From: CAWDPQ01 sp963804245
Lineage (GTDB): Bacteria > Acidobacteriota > Vicinamibacteria > Vicinamibacterales > 2-12-FULL-66-21
Assembly (NCBI GenBank): GCA_963804245.1
Contig: CAWDPQ010000010.1
Span: forward strand, 1-64,000
Direction of reading: 5' to 3'
DNA length: 64,000 nucleotides
Shown: positions 9,739 through 19,095 of the stretch, piece after piece
Layout of the letters: the number at the start of each line of letters is the position of its first letter
How positions within the stretch are numbered: position 1 is the stretch's first letter
Made by a program: the position numbers and the translations under genes
The notes under the pieces: model-generated
Seen by the model: only the letters and a program-made list of their open reading frames with translations
Told to the model about the DNA's origin: nothing
The model's database searches: none

Positions 9739-11137
9739 TTACGCCTTCAAGCGCAGGTGGAACGACTTCGGGCGGGTCAGGGCCTCGTACCCGAGCTGGG
9801 ACAGGGAGCAGCCACGGCCGGAATCCTTGACGCCGGTCCACGCCAGCGCCGGATCCAGATAGTCGCACCTGTTCAGAAACCAGGTACCGGTTTCGACGCG
9901 ATCACCGATCCGGATCGCTGCATCGACATCGGTCGTCCAGATCGACGCCGTCAATCCGTAGCGGCTGTCGTTCATCAGGGCCACCGCCTTCGTCGTCATC
10001 GTCGACGGCCATCAGGCCAACCACCGGGCCGAACGTTTCCTCCGTCATCACTCGCATACGGTGGTCGACGTCCACCAGCACCTGCGGCGCCATGTAGGGT
10101 GTGCCCTCGGCCTGCGCCGGAAATTCCCGCGGGTCGATGAGCGTCCTGGCGCCCTGCTGCTGCGCTTCCTTGATCTGCTCCCTGGCGAACGTCGCCGCGC
10201 CTGTCCGCACCATCGGTCCCAGCGTTGTCTCCGCCAGCAACGGATTGCCGAGCCGATACTGGCGCGTCAACGCCACGAAGCCGTCGACAAACGCCGGGAA
10301 GATCTCCCGATGCACGTAGATGCGTTCCACCGCGCAGCACGATTGACCCGCGTTGAAGTAGGCGCCGTCCACGAGGTTCTCAATCGTGGATTCGAGCGGC
10401 GCGTCGGCACGAACGTACGCCGGGTCCTTGCCACCGAGCTCGAGGTTGGCCGAGATGAAACGCGTGCTTGCCGCCTGCTGAACTGCGTGGCCGCCCGCAA
10501 CCGACCCGGTAAACGACACGAATGCGATGCGCGGATCGCCAATCATCCGCCCCACGTCGTCGTGACTGGCGTGGAGATACTGAAAGACGCCGCTCGGAAG
10601 GCCGGCCGCCTCGAATGCCTCGGCGTACCTCGCGGCGACGAGCGGCGTCTGCTGCGCCATCTTCAGAATCACGGCGTTGCCGGCCATGATGGCCGGGACG
10701 ACGGCATTCACCGATGCCAGGTACGGATAGTTCCACGGCGCCAGCACCAGGACGACGCCGAGCGGTTCGCGGCGGATGAAGCGCTGGAATCCCTCGCGTG
10801 GATCGAGGGCGACGTCGCCCAGCGCATCCGGCGCGATGTCGATCATGTAGTTGGTGCGCTCCTGGAACCCGCGCCGGATCTCGAAAGGCGTTTGCGTGAG
10901 CGGCCGGCCGATCTGCCAGGTGAGCTCGGTTGCCAGCTGGTCGACGCGCTGCATCATGTTCTCGACCATCCGCCGGCAGACCGTGGCGCGTTCTGGCACG
11001 GGCACGTGCTTCCAGTTGCGCTGAGCCTCGGTCGCACGCTGGAGCGCCGCGTCGATCGCCTGATCGGACGCCAGCTCGAACTCGGCGTAGACCGACCCGT
11101 CGATGGGGCTGATGGTCTGCTGAAGCGCTCGCGGCAT
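9739..11137 (-). CDS. NAD(P)-dependent aldehyde dehydrogenase, one frameshift
   Basis: Aldehyde dehydrogenase superfamily, oxidising an aldehyde to its acid. It starts at ATG 11137. The catalytic Cys is in NAGQSCCAVERIYV, the general-base Glu in ANLELGGKDPAY, and the proline/asparagine motif is APWNYPYL. The first 1.14 kb is one frame; near 9995 the frame changes and continues as KAVALMNDSRYGLTAS to the stop at 9739. The shift falls in a GAC/GAT-rich run, a likely sequencing indel. About 466 residues if repaired. The gene follows the SDR gene by six bases and abuts the ATP-grasp gene. By context it probably oxidises an amine-derived aldehyde, as PuuC-type enzymes do. Confidence 0.85.
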
Positions 11138-11143
11138 GCGCGG

Positions 11144-11923
11144 CTACTCGGGCGTGACGTAGGCGGCGGTGATGCCACCATCGACGAGGAAATCCGTGCC
11201 GGTGACGAACGAGGACTCGTCCGACGCCAGGAACAGCGCTGCCTGTGCGATCTCCCGCGCGGTGCCAAAGCGGCCCATTGGAATGTGCACCAGACGCCGC
11301 TGCTTTTTCTGGTCGGTGTTCAGAAATTTCATCAGCATCTCGGTGTGCAGGGGACCCGGGCAGAGTGCGTTCACTCGAATCTTCTCTCGTGCGTGCACGA
11401 TCGCCAGCTCGCGCGTCAGCGCCAGCACCGCGCCCTTGCTCGCCGTGTAGGCGATCTGTGGTGTGGCGGCACCAAGGACCGCGACGAAGGATGCGGTGTT
11501 GATGATGCTGCCTCCGCCCGCGCGCCTGAGGGCGGGGATGCCGTGCTTGCAGCCCAGGAAGACCCCCTTGGCATTGACGTTCATCGTCAGGTCCCAGGTC
11601 TCCTCATCGGTCGACACCGCATCGTCGTCGCGGCTGTCCATGATGCCGGCGTTGTTGAACAGCACGTCGAGACGGCCGAACGTCTGTTCCGCGGTCGCAA
11701 CCATCCGTGCGCAGTCATCGGAGCGAGAAACATCGGCCGTCACGTATGCTGCCCGGCCGCCGCTGGCCTTGGCGGCTTCGACTGTCGCCTGTCCGGCTTT
11801 GTCGTCACGATCCACGGCGACGACGGCAGCTCCCTCCGCGGCGAAAATGAGCGCTGCTTCCTTGCCGATTCCGCTTGCTGCACCCGTGATGAGGGCCACT
11901 TTGCCCTCGAGACGCCTCGCCAT
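11144..11923 (-). CDS. Short-chain dehydrogenase/reductase (classical SDR)
   Basis: A 259-residue classical SDR. It has the NAD(P) glycine motif TGAASGIG at about 13-20, an acidic residue after strand 2 (AVDRDD, suggesting NAD preference), NNAG near 90, catalytic Ser in NTASF, and the YTASK active-site pair. The end, TGTDFLVDGGITAAYV, is typical. It starts five bases after the GS-like gene ends and stops six bases before the aldehyde dehydrogenase, so it is an internal operon gene. The substrate is not readable. Position suggests it handles an intermediate between the ligated amine and the aldehyde/acid. Confidence 0.9.
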   Translation of the reverse strand: MARRLEGKVALITGAASGIGKEAALIFAAEGAAVVAVDRDDKAGQATVEAAKASGGRAAYVTADVSRSDDCARMVATAEQTFGRLDVLFNNAGIMDSRDDDAVSTDEETWDLTMNVNAKGVFLGCKHGIPALRRAGGGSIINTASFVAVLGAATPQIAYTASKGAVLALTRELAIVHAREKIRVNALCPGPLHTEMLMKFLNTDQKKQRRLVHIPMGRFGTAREIAQAALFLASDESSFVTGTDFLVDGGITAAYVTPE

Positions 11924-11928
11924 GGTGA

Positions 11929-13321
11929 TCAGATCCGTTCGAAATATCGCCGCCGCTCCCAGTCGGTGACCGCTACCCGGAAGGCGGCTTCCTCTGTTCG
12001 AAAGAAATGCGCGTAGTGTTCCACGACCTCATCGCCGAACGCACTCTTCGCGAATGCGCTTGCTGCGAATGTGTCGGTGGCTTCTTTGAGGGTATGCGGG
12101 ACGCGCGCAAGATGTCGTGCGGCGTAGACGTCGCCGCTGAAGCACTCGGGCGGTTCCGTCCGGTTGCGAATGCCTTCCAGCCCGGATGCCAATGACGCGG
12201 CAATCGCCAGGTACGGATTGCAGTCGGCACCAGGGATGCGGCATTCGATGCGAAGGCTCGGTCCGTGGCCAACAACGCGGAAGCCGGCGGTTCGATTGTC
12301 GTAGCTCCAGGCAAGCCGTGTGGGCGCCCACGAGGCGTCCACGTATCGCTTGTACGAGTTGATGGTCGGTGCGTAGAACACCATGACATCCGGGGTGTAC
12401 GCGATCCAGCCGCCAAGAAACCAGCGAAAGACATCCGAACACTTCACCGGGCCGAATTCAGAGTCGCCGGAGAACGCATTGGTTCCATCACGCCAGAGGC
12501 TGAGATGGATGTGGCAGCTCGATCCGGCGCGGTCCTGCGCGAACTTGGCCATGAACGTCACGGAGAGGCCTGCCTGTTCGGCAACTTCCTTCAGACACTG
12601 TTTGAACACCACGTGTCGATCGGCCATCTGCAGCGCCTCGGCGTATCGGACGTTCAGCTCGTGCTGGCCAAGTCCCCACTCGCCTTTCGAGCTCTCCACC
12701 GGCACACCGGATTCGTTCAGATGCCGCCTCACCGCGGCAGTAAACCCCTCCGTTCGCGTTCCCTGGAGAATGTTGTAGTCCTCCAGATACCATCCCGCCG
12801 GCTGCAGGCCGCGGTACTCGCGCTCCGCCGCCTGCCGATAGCCGTCCTGAAAGACGTAGTATTCCAGCTCGGACGCCGCGATCGTCGTGAAGCCAAGGTC
12901 GCGCGCTGCGTTCACCTGCTGCCGCAGCACCGACCGCGGCGCGACACGTACGAGCTCCTCACTCTTGCTCGACCCCACGTCGCACAGCACGAGGGCGGTT
13001 TTCTGCAGCCAACTCGCCAGCGACCAGCGTGCTCATGTCCGGCACGAGGTGAAAATCCCCGTAGCCCTGCTCCCAGCTGGCGAAACGGTAGCCTGCAACC
13101 GGCTCCATCTCCATGTCGGTCGTCAGCAGGTAGTCACAGCCGTGTGTGCCGTTCACCGCGGTCTCCTGGATGAAGAAGTCGGCGGAGTAGCGCTTGCCCA
13201 TGAGCCGGCCATAGTGATCCGTGAATCCGACGATCACGGTATCCACGTCGCCGGTCGCGACTCGTTTTCGGAGCTGTTCGAGCGTCAACGTTCCCTTCCG
13301 CCCCATCGCGACGTCGCTCAC
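11929..13321 (-). CDS. Glutamine-synthetase-like gamma-glutamylamine ligase (PuuA-like), one frameshift
   Basis: A type I glutamine-synthetase fold ligase, closest in style to gamma-glutamylputrescine or related gamma-glutamylamine synthetases. The start is GTG 13321, because it overlaps the permease stop as GTGA (an alternative is ATG 13306). Signals are the metal-ligand region ASELEYYVF, SCHIHLSLW, and the late NSYKRYVDASWAPTRLAW block. The N-terminal domain (TVIVGFTDHYGRLMGKRYSA) is in another frame from the catalytic domain. The shift lies near 13020, after which ASWLQKTALVLCDV reads correctly. About 463 residues when repaired. Together with the permease, SDR and aldehyde dehydrogenase it resembles the gamma-glutamyl route of amine catabolism. 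Confidence 0.82.
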
Positions 13322-14824
13322 AATTGGCCTCCCGAGATCGCGCGGTCGCTCGCGCCATGCGCGACAGCGTCCACGTGCGTCACGGCCCATGCCGGGCCGC
13401 GGAACCGCCGGCGTTCGTGTGCCAGGTACCAGACACCGAGCAACAGCGTCAACCCCAGCATGGTCTTGCCAGCCCGCATGTTGTCGGGAATGCTGAGAAT
13501 CACCGCTATGAAGATCACCCAGAGGATGGCGATCAGATTGATCGTCCACCCCAAGCGGCCGAGATGCCAGGGACCATGCGGCGCTTCACGGTCAGTGCCT
13601 CTCACCCGCCAGGCCAGATACACCGGAATGATGTACGAGAAGTAGAGGCCAATGACGCTGATCGACGTCACCACCGCATAGGCGCCGCCACTGAGCGTCG
13701 CGATGGCGGCCACCAGCACTGACAGCCACACCGCGGGCGCCGGTGCAAGATATCTCGCGCTCACGCTGCGCCACAGCGCCGAGCCGGGCAGGCCGTCGTC
13801 GCGCGCGAATGCATAAATCGTCCGCGAGCTCCAGGTCACAGCCGACAGGCCGCAGAACCACATGGCCATTGCCGCCAGCCCCGTGAACACACTGCCGACA
13901 CGGTCGCCAAGGCCACCGGCGAGTATCGCGATCACCGCCGGGATTTCACCACCGGCGTTGTCACGCGCGTCCAGCACAGCGCCGATGTCTTTAATCGACA
14001 GCGTGAGCGCAATCAGAAGCAGATAGCCGACGACACTCGAGACGACGACGGCCATGACGATGCCCCAGGGGACGCGGCGTCTGGGATCCACGGTCTCTTC
14101 CGACACGCTCGCTGAGGCATCGTAGCCCGTAAACGTCCACTGCGCCTGGAGCAAGCCGACGACGAACGCCCACCAGTAGGGCCAGCCTTCAGTGTTGGAC
14201 GTGATCCGGGCAAAGAAGAAGCCGATCGGCTGCTTCGGTGCGAAGAGGAGCAGTGCCCCGACGATGGCGATCACGCCGACGACATGTACGGTGACGCTGA
14301 AGTCATTGAGCCAGGCGACGAGGCGGATACCGAAGTGGTTGATGGACGCGTGTGACAGCAGAATGGCGGCGTAGACCAGGAGCAGCCACTCGCGGGTGGT
14401 GGGCAGTCCGACGCAGCGGCGTGACGAACAGCGCGCAGCCGTAGTCGATCGCGGCGAGCGCCGAGAGCTGTCCGGCGATGTTGAACCAGGCGGTGAACCA
14501 GCCCCAGCCTTTCCCGCCGAGTCGAGACGCCCAGTGATACATGGCGCCCGAGGTCGGCAGTGATGAGGCGAGCTCAGCCATGCTCAGGGCGACCATCAGT
14601 GTGAACAGCGACACGAGCGGCCAGCCGAACGCCATTTCCGCCGGTCCGCCCATCGCGAGTCCGTGCTCGTAGAGGGTCACCGCGCCGGTGAGGATGGAGA
14701 TGATGGAGAAGGAGATCGCGAAGTTGGAGAAGCCGCCCATCGTGCGAAACAGTTCCTGGGCATAGCCGAGGGCGCCGAGCTCGCGGGCGTCGTCGCTGAG
14801 CTGATCGGAGGGGGCGGAGGGCAC
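13318..14824 (-). CDS. APC-family amino acid/amine permease, one frameshift
   Basis: A polytopic inner-membrane transporter of the amino acid-polyamine-organocation superfamily. GTG 14824 is chosen because the family-like N-terminus (LGYAQELFRTMGGFSNFAIS) starts soon after and upstream codons are not family-like. Helix 1 carries FSNFAISFSIISILTG, and a central TFTGYDASASVSEETVDP motif is typical of eukaryote-like GABA/amine permeases. The frame changes near 14410; the out-of-frame stretch reads as a clean hydrophobic helix when shifted. About 502 residues if repaired. The stop overlaps the GS-like start by four bases. It is likely the uptake step for the amine handled by the downstream enzymes. 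Confidence 0.82.
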
Positions 14825-15001
14825 GGCACAATCTACAACACGGAGAGGCGAAGGCACGAAGTTCCAAGATCTGCATCGGTTGCTTGCCAAAAGCCTCAAC
14901 GCATCAGAGATCGCCGAGGACGCGCTGAGACACCGGGGATGGCTAGTTGCGCTGCGGGCTGGCGTGCGCCGGCCGTAAGGCCGTCCGCTCTGCAGCCTCC
15001 G

Positions 15002-15901
15002 TCACGCAAACACCTTCGTCCGCGCCGCGCTCGTGATCGCCACCACGCCCGGATGGGTGACGCGGCGCTCGGCCGTAATCGCGTAGTAGCGCTGCCTGAC
15101 CGCCGACGTGCGGCCCACCACCGCGACGCGATAGTTCCGCCGCACCTCGCGCTCGATGGCCGTCGGCGCCGGGAACACGGCGCGCCCGGCCTCACCGAAC
15201 GCACTGAGCAGCGCCGAGTCCTCGAATTCCCCGGCGACCATCGGATGCAAATCCTCGGCTTGAAACCACTGTTCCAGCGCCCGCCGCAACGCCGTGTTGA
15301 GCGTGGGGAGCAGCGCCGGCGCGCGATCGAGTGATCGCGGGAAGCGGCGCGCGTAGCGGCGCGCCGCACTCGCGCCCGCGAAGAACGTAATGCCGGACTC
15401 ACCGAGCAGGTGACTGAACACTTTGACGCGGACGTGCGGCGCCGCCGGCGTGTCGCTGATGACCACGTCGAGCGTGTGCGTCGCGAGTTGAGCCACGAGC
15501 TGATCCGGATGCCCCTCGAGACAGATGATCTGGACGGCGCGGCTGCCCTCCATGACCGGTCGCAGGAGCCGGGAGACCACCAGCTTCGGCATGGCATCCG
15601 CGACGCCCACCGTCAGCTGCGGCGCCCGTCCCGACGGACGACCCTTGAGCGTTTCCAGCAGCTCACGGCCAACGGTGAAGATCTCGTCGGCGTAGCCATC
15701 CACGATCCGGCCGACGTCCGTGAGGACGAGCGTGCGGCCCTTGCGCTGGAACAGACGCTCTCCGAGCGCCGACTCCAGCATCTTCACTTGCGCGCTGATC
15801 GTCGGCTGCGAGAGCCCGAGCCGATCGGCGGCGCGCGAAATGCTGCCTTCCCGCGCCACCGTCCAGAAGTAGAGCAGGTGATGGTAGTTCAGCCATTCCA
15901 T
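15002..15901 (-). CDS. nhaR: LysR-family transcriptional regulator, NhaR-like
   Basis: A 299-residue LysR-type regulator. The N-terminal winged HTH (YHHLLYFWTVAREGSISRAA, then LGLSQPTISAQVKMLE) and the periplasmic-binding-like effector domain match the NhaR subgroup, known in enterobacteria for activating Na+/H+ antiporter genes in response to Na+. No nhaA is present here. Instead the gene is divergent from a small membrane protein plus a Ca2+-type ATPase, and it sits upstream of, and on the same strand as, the amine operon. Either could be its target. A 9-base inverted repeat lies just upstream of its start. Confidence 0.82.
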   Translation of the reverse strand: MEWLNYHHLLYFWTVAREGSISRAADRLGLSQPTISAQVKMLESALGERLFQRKGRTLVLTDVGRIVDGYADEIFTVGRELLETLKGRPSGRAPQLTVGVADAMPKLVVSRLLRPVMEGSRAVQIICLEGHPDQLVAQLATHTLDVVISDTPAAPHVRVKVFSHLLGESGITFFAGASAARRYARRFPRSLDRAPALLPTLNTALRRALEQWFQAEDLHPMVAGEFEDSALLSAFGEAGRAVFPAPTAIEREVRRNYRVAVVGRTSAVRQRYYAITAERRVTHPGVVAITSAARTKVFA

Positions 15902-15913
15902 GGTCGCCTCGCC

Positions 15914-15954
15914 ATAGATAGTAAAAATCTAAGCGTCGAGTCAAAACTATCTAT
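15914..15954. promoter_or_regulatory. Candidate LysR operator in the divergent promoter
   Basis: ATAGATAGT at 15914-15922 and ACTATCTAT at 15946-15954 form a perfect 9-base inverted repeat with a 23-base spacer. It lies in a strikingly AT-rich stretch between nhaR (start 15901) and the ATPase unit (start 16023). LysR-type regulators commonly bind imperfect dyads in such divergent gaps. The assignment to the adjacent NhaR-like protein is by position only. Confidence 0.5.
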
Positions 15955-16022
15955 TTGTCTATGTTAATCCAGTCACCTATCGTGAACTGACACGAGCGTG
16001 GACACGAACGTTGGAGGACGAC

Positions 16023-16220
16023 ATGGGTGCATCGCTGGACGTCATTGACCAGCTCGGATGGGTGGTCACGGGCGCGGTATTCCTGGCGCTGTCCTGGGCC
16101 GCGCACTACCGCGGTCGGATCCATTGCCTCTGGCGGCAAAAGGCCCCCGATGCGCTGGTCAGCGCCGCACACGAACTCTGGCGCGCACGGCTGGCGCTCG
16201 TTGTGGCCCTGGAAGCGTGA
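16023..16220 (+). CDS. Small single-span membrane protein coupled to the P-type ATPase
   Basis: A 65-residue protein of no recognised family. The ATG at 16023 follows a good ribosome site (GGAGG at 16013-16017). Residues about 9-30 (LGWVVTGAVFLALSWAAHY) form one membrane span, followed by a basic segment (RGRIHCLWRQK) and a short amphipathic end. The stop overlaps the ATPase start as GTGA, so translation is coupled. Size, topology and coupling suggest a small subunit or regulator of the ATPase, by analogy to regulatory micropeptides of Ca2+ pumps. That role is an inference. Confidence 0.65.
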   Translation: MGASLDVIDQLGWVVTGAVFLALSWAAHYRGRIHCLWRQKAPDALVSAAHELWRARLALVVALEA

Positions 16221-18898
16221 GCAACACATCGCCCACGAACCCGTGGCACACCTCGTCGGTGGAACAGGTCTTCGCCACGCTCGGCACCACGGTGAGCGGC
16301 CTGGCGAGCGATGAGGCCGCAAAGCGTCTGCTTGAACACGGACCGAACGAGCTGCAGGCGTCCGAGCGGACGCCTGCGTGGCGGACGCTGCTCGCGCAAT
16401 TCCAGAATGCGCTGATTCTCATCCTCCTCGGCGCCACGCTGATCTCGGGTGTGCTCGGTCATGCGCTCGAAGCCGTGGTCATCGCCGTCATCGTGCTTTT
16501 TGCCGTGCTGCTCGGTTTCATTCAGGAACATCGCGCGGAACGAGCGCTGGATGCCTTGCGGAGCATGGCGGCGCCGACGGCACATCTGCTGCGCGACGGA
16601 CTCGAAGTCACCCGGCCTGCCCGCGACCTGGTACCCGGAGATGTCGTCCTGCTGCGGACCGGCGACCGCGTGCCTGGCGATGCGCGTGTCATTCAGGCGG
16701 TCAACCTGGCGATAGACGAGGCAGCTCTCACGGGCGAATCCACGGCAGTCGAGAAGACCATCGAACCGCTTCCGGATGCCCGCCTGTCGGTGGGCGACAG
16801 GGTGAACATGGTGTATGGCGGAACGCTCGTGGTCCGCGGCCGCGGCCAGGCCGTGATCGTGGCCACGGGTGCCACGAGCGAGTTCGGCCGCATCGCGGCG
16901 CTCGTGCAATCGGTTGAGGTGGGCCGAACACCGCTGCAGGAGAACCTCGACCGTCTGGGCGCGGCGCTCGGGAAATCGGCGCTCGCGGTGGTGGCGCTGG
17001 TGATCGCACTGGGTCTCTGGCGCGGGCTGCCGCCGATCGAAATGTTCCTGTTTGGCATTGCGCTCTCGGTCGCTGTCGTTCCGGAAGCGTTGCCGGCGGT
17101 CGTCACCATCTCGCTGGCGATTGGCGTGCGGCGGATGGTCAAGCGGAACGCGCTCGTCCGCCGCCTGCCGATCGTCGAGACCCTCGGCAGCACGTCCGTG
17201 ATCTGTACGGACAAGACCGGAACCCTCACGAAGAATGAGATGACGGTGCGACAGGTGTTGGCCGGCAACGAGCTCTTCGAATTGTCGGGTACCGGTTACG
17301 ACCCAAGCGGCAGCGTCCTGAAGAGCGGCGTCGCGGTTGAACCGGCCAACGGAATCCGCGAGCTGCTGCGTGCCGGCACGCTCGCGTCAGACGCGCGCCT
17401 CGTCAATGCCGGCGGCTCGTGGCATGTCGAGGGTGATCCCACCGAAGGTGCGCTCATCGTTGCTGCGACCAAAGCGGGTTTGAATGTTGGCGAACTGAAC
17501 GAACAGGAATCCCGCACCGACGAAATTCCCTTTACGTCCGAGCGGCGTCGAATGACCACGCTCCACAAGACGGCGACCGGGACCACGGCGTACTCGAAAG
17601 GCGCGACCGAACAGATTCTGGGCAGCTGTACGACCTATCTGCTCAACGGCCACGATCAGCCGCTCACCGATACCGATCGCGACAGGGTCGTGGCGGTCGA
17701 GCGGCGGATGGCCGGCGAAGGCTTCCGTGTGCTGGCCGTCTCCCGGAAGATCGGGGGAACGATCGGTGACGCTGAGCGCGAGACAACGTTGCTGGGCCTC
17801 GTGGCCATGCAGGATCCACCGCGGCCCGAGGTGCGGGATGCGGTGCGAATCTGTGAGGCGGCCGGAATCGTTCCGGTCATGATCACCGGTGACCATCCGC
17901 TCACCGCTGCGGCCGTCGCCCGCGAGGTTGGCATTCTCGGTGACCGACGGGTGCTGTCCGGGTCGGAGCTCGAGTCCCTCAGCGCTCGGGATCTCGATCA
18001 GCAGGTCACCACCATTGCCGTCTACGCCCGAGTATCGCCGGCCGACAAACTTCGCGTCGTCGAAGCGTGGCAACACCGCAGCCAGGTCGTCGCGATGACG
18101 GGGGACGGCATCAACGACGCCCCTGCGCTGAAGAAGGCTGACGTCGGCATCGCCATGGGCATTACCGGCACCGATGTCAGCAAGGAAGCGGGCGACATGA
18201 CCCTGCTCGACGACAATTTCGCCACGATCGTCGGCGCCGTCGAGGAAGGGCGCATCGTCTTTGGAAACATCAAGAAGTATTTGATGTATCTGCTGTCGTG
18301 CAACGTCGGCGAGATCGTGCTGTTGGCCGGCGCCGTGCTCGCCGGGCTGCCGCTGCCGCTGAGCGCCGTCCAGATCCTTTATGTGAATCTCGCCACCGAC
18401 GGTCTCCCCGCGCTGGCCCTTGCCGTCGATCCGCCGGAGCAGGATCTGATGCAGCGACAGCCGCGAAACCCGCGCATCGGCATCTTCACGCCACCCGTCG
18501 TGACGCTGTTGCTGGTCGGTGGTGTGTGGTCGGCAGTGGTCATCGGCGGGCTGTTCATCGGACAGCTGCAAGGCGGGAGGCCACTCGAAGAGGTCATGGC
18601 GCTCACGTTCGTGTCGCTCGTGCTCATTCAGTTCTTCAATGCGTACAACTGCCGCTCCGATCGGCTGTCGGTCGTCCGCCAGCCGTTTGCGAACCGCTGG
18701 CTGAACCTCGCCATTTTCTGGGAGCTAATGCTGCTGGGCATCATCGTCTACGTGCCGTTCTTCCACGAGCCGTTCGGGACGTTCCCTCTCGCCTGGTCGG
18801 ATTGGGCGCTCTGCCTCGGACTGGCGTCGACGATTGTTCCGCTCCAGGAGCTGATGAAGTGGATGGTCCGGCGCGGGTGGTTCGGACGTCTGGCCTGA
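16217..18898 (+). CDS. Ca2+-transporting-type P-type ATPase (P2 class)
   Basis: An 893-residue cation pump starting at GTG 16217, overlapping the preceding small gene by four bases; longer upstream reading is non-homologous. The order is the N-terminal cation-ATPase domain, the actuator motif LTGES, helix 4 with VVPEALPAVV (the PEGLP/PEALP Ca2+ site), phosphorylation Asp332 in CTDKTGTLTKNE, the hinge MTGDGINDAPALK, and a C-terminal bundle of about six helices. This matches SERCA/PMR1-like bacterial Ca2+ or mixed-cation exporters in the inner membrane. No frameshift. It is probably controlled from the divergent region shared with the NhaR-like regulator. Confidence 0.93.
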   Translation: MSNTSPTNPWHTSSVEQVFATLGTTVSGLASDEAAKRLLEHGPNELQASERTPAWRTLLAQFQNALILILLGATLISGVLGHALEAVVIAVIVLFAVLLGFIQEHRAERALDALRSMAAPTAHLLRDGLEVTRPARDLVPGDVVLLRTGDRVPGDARVIQAVNLAIDEAALTGESTAVEKTIEPLPDARLSVGDRVNMVYGGTLVVRGRGQAVIVATGATSEFGRIAALVQSVEVGRTPLQENLDRLGAALGKSALAVVALVIALGLWRGLPPIEMFLFGIALSVAVVPEALPAVVTISLAIGVRRMVKRNALVRRLPIVETLGSTSVICTDKTGTLTKNEMTVRQVLAGNELFELSGTGYDPSGSVLKSGVAVEPANGIRELLRAGTLASDARLVNAGGSWHVEGDPTEGALIVAATKAGLNVGELNEQESRTDEIPFTSERRRMTTLHKTATGTTAYSKGATEQILGSCTTYLLNGHDQPLTDTDRDRVVAVERRMAGEGFRVLAVSRKIGGTIGDAERETTLLGLVAMQDPPRPEVRDAVRICEAAGIVPVMITGDHPLTAAAVAREVGILGDRRVLSGSELESLSARDLDQQVTTIAVYARVSPADKLRVVEAWQHRSQVVAMTGDGINDAPALKKADVGIAMGITGTDVSKEAGDMTLLDDNFATIVGAVEEGRIVFGNIKKYLMYLLSCNVGEIVLLAGAVLAGLPLPLSAVQILYVNLATDGLPALALAVDPPEQDLMQRQPRNPRIGIFTPPVVTLLLVGGVWSAVVIGGLFIGQLQGGRPLEEVMALTFVSLVLIQFFNAYNCRSDRLSVVRQPFANRWLNLAIFWELMLLGIIVYVPFFHEPFGTFPLAWSDWALCLGLASTIVPLQELMKWMVRRGWFGRLA

Positions 18899-18937
18899 AG
18901 CGCGCTGCGGGCCTCCGTTGAAATTCGGATCGCCGGA

Positions 18938-18960
18938 GGCCCGGCCTTCAGGCCGGGCGT
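18938..18960. repeat. GC palindrome (GGCCCGGCC...GGCCGGGC family)
   Basis: GCCCGGCCT is followed closely by AGGCCGGGC, giving a tight hairpin 40 bases after the ATPase stop. This belongs to the family seen at 25251, 41072, 48675, 56402, 56457 and 60647. Here it can act as a transcription barrier before transaldolase. Confidence 0.6.
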
Positions 18961-19095
18961 GCGACGAATCAGATTCGTTGCCGGTTTCAGCACGGTTGCC
19001 CGAGGGATCGTCTGCGCCTTCACACAGTACAATTGACGTCGGAGGCACGCCAGCAGCGGCCCCTCGCGAAAGTTCACGCACTCGAAGAGGTCTTT

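Noticed and set aside
10061..12016. Plus-strand open frame of about 650 codons over ALDH and SDR genes
   Set aside because: Antisense shadow of two clear dehydrogenase genes; composition is Arg/His/Asp-rich as expected for a GC-rich shadow.
17387..18571. Minus-strand frame opposite the P-type ATPase
   Set aside because: The plus strand has all P-type ATPase motifs; the minus frame has none.
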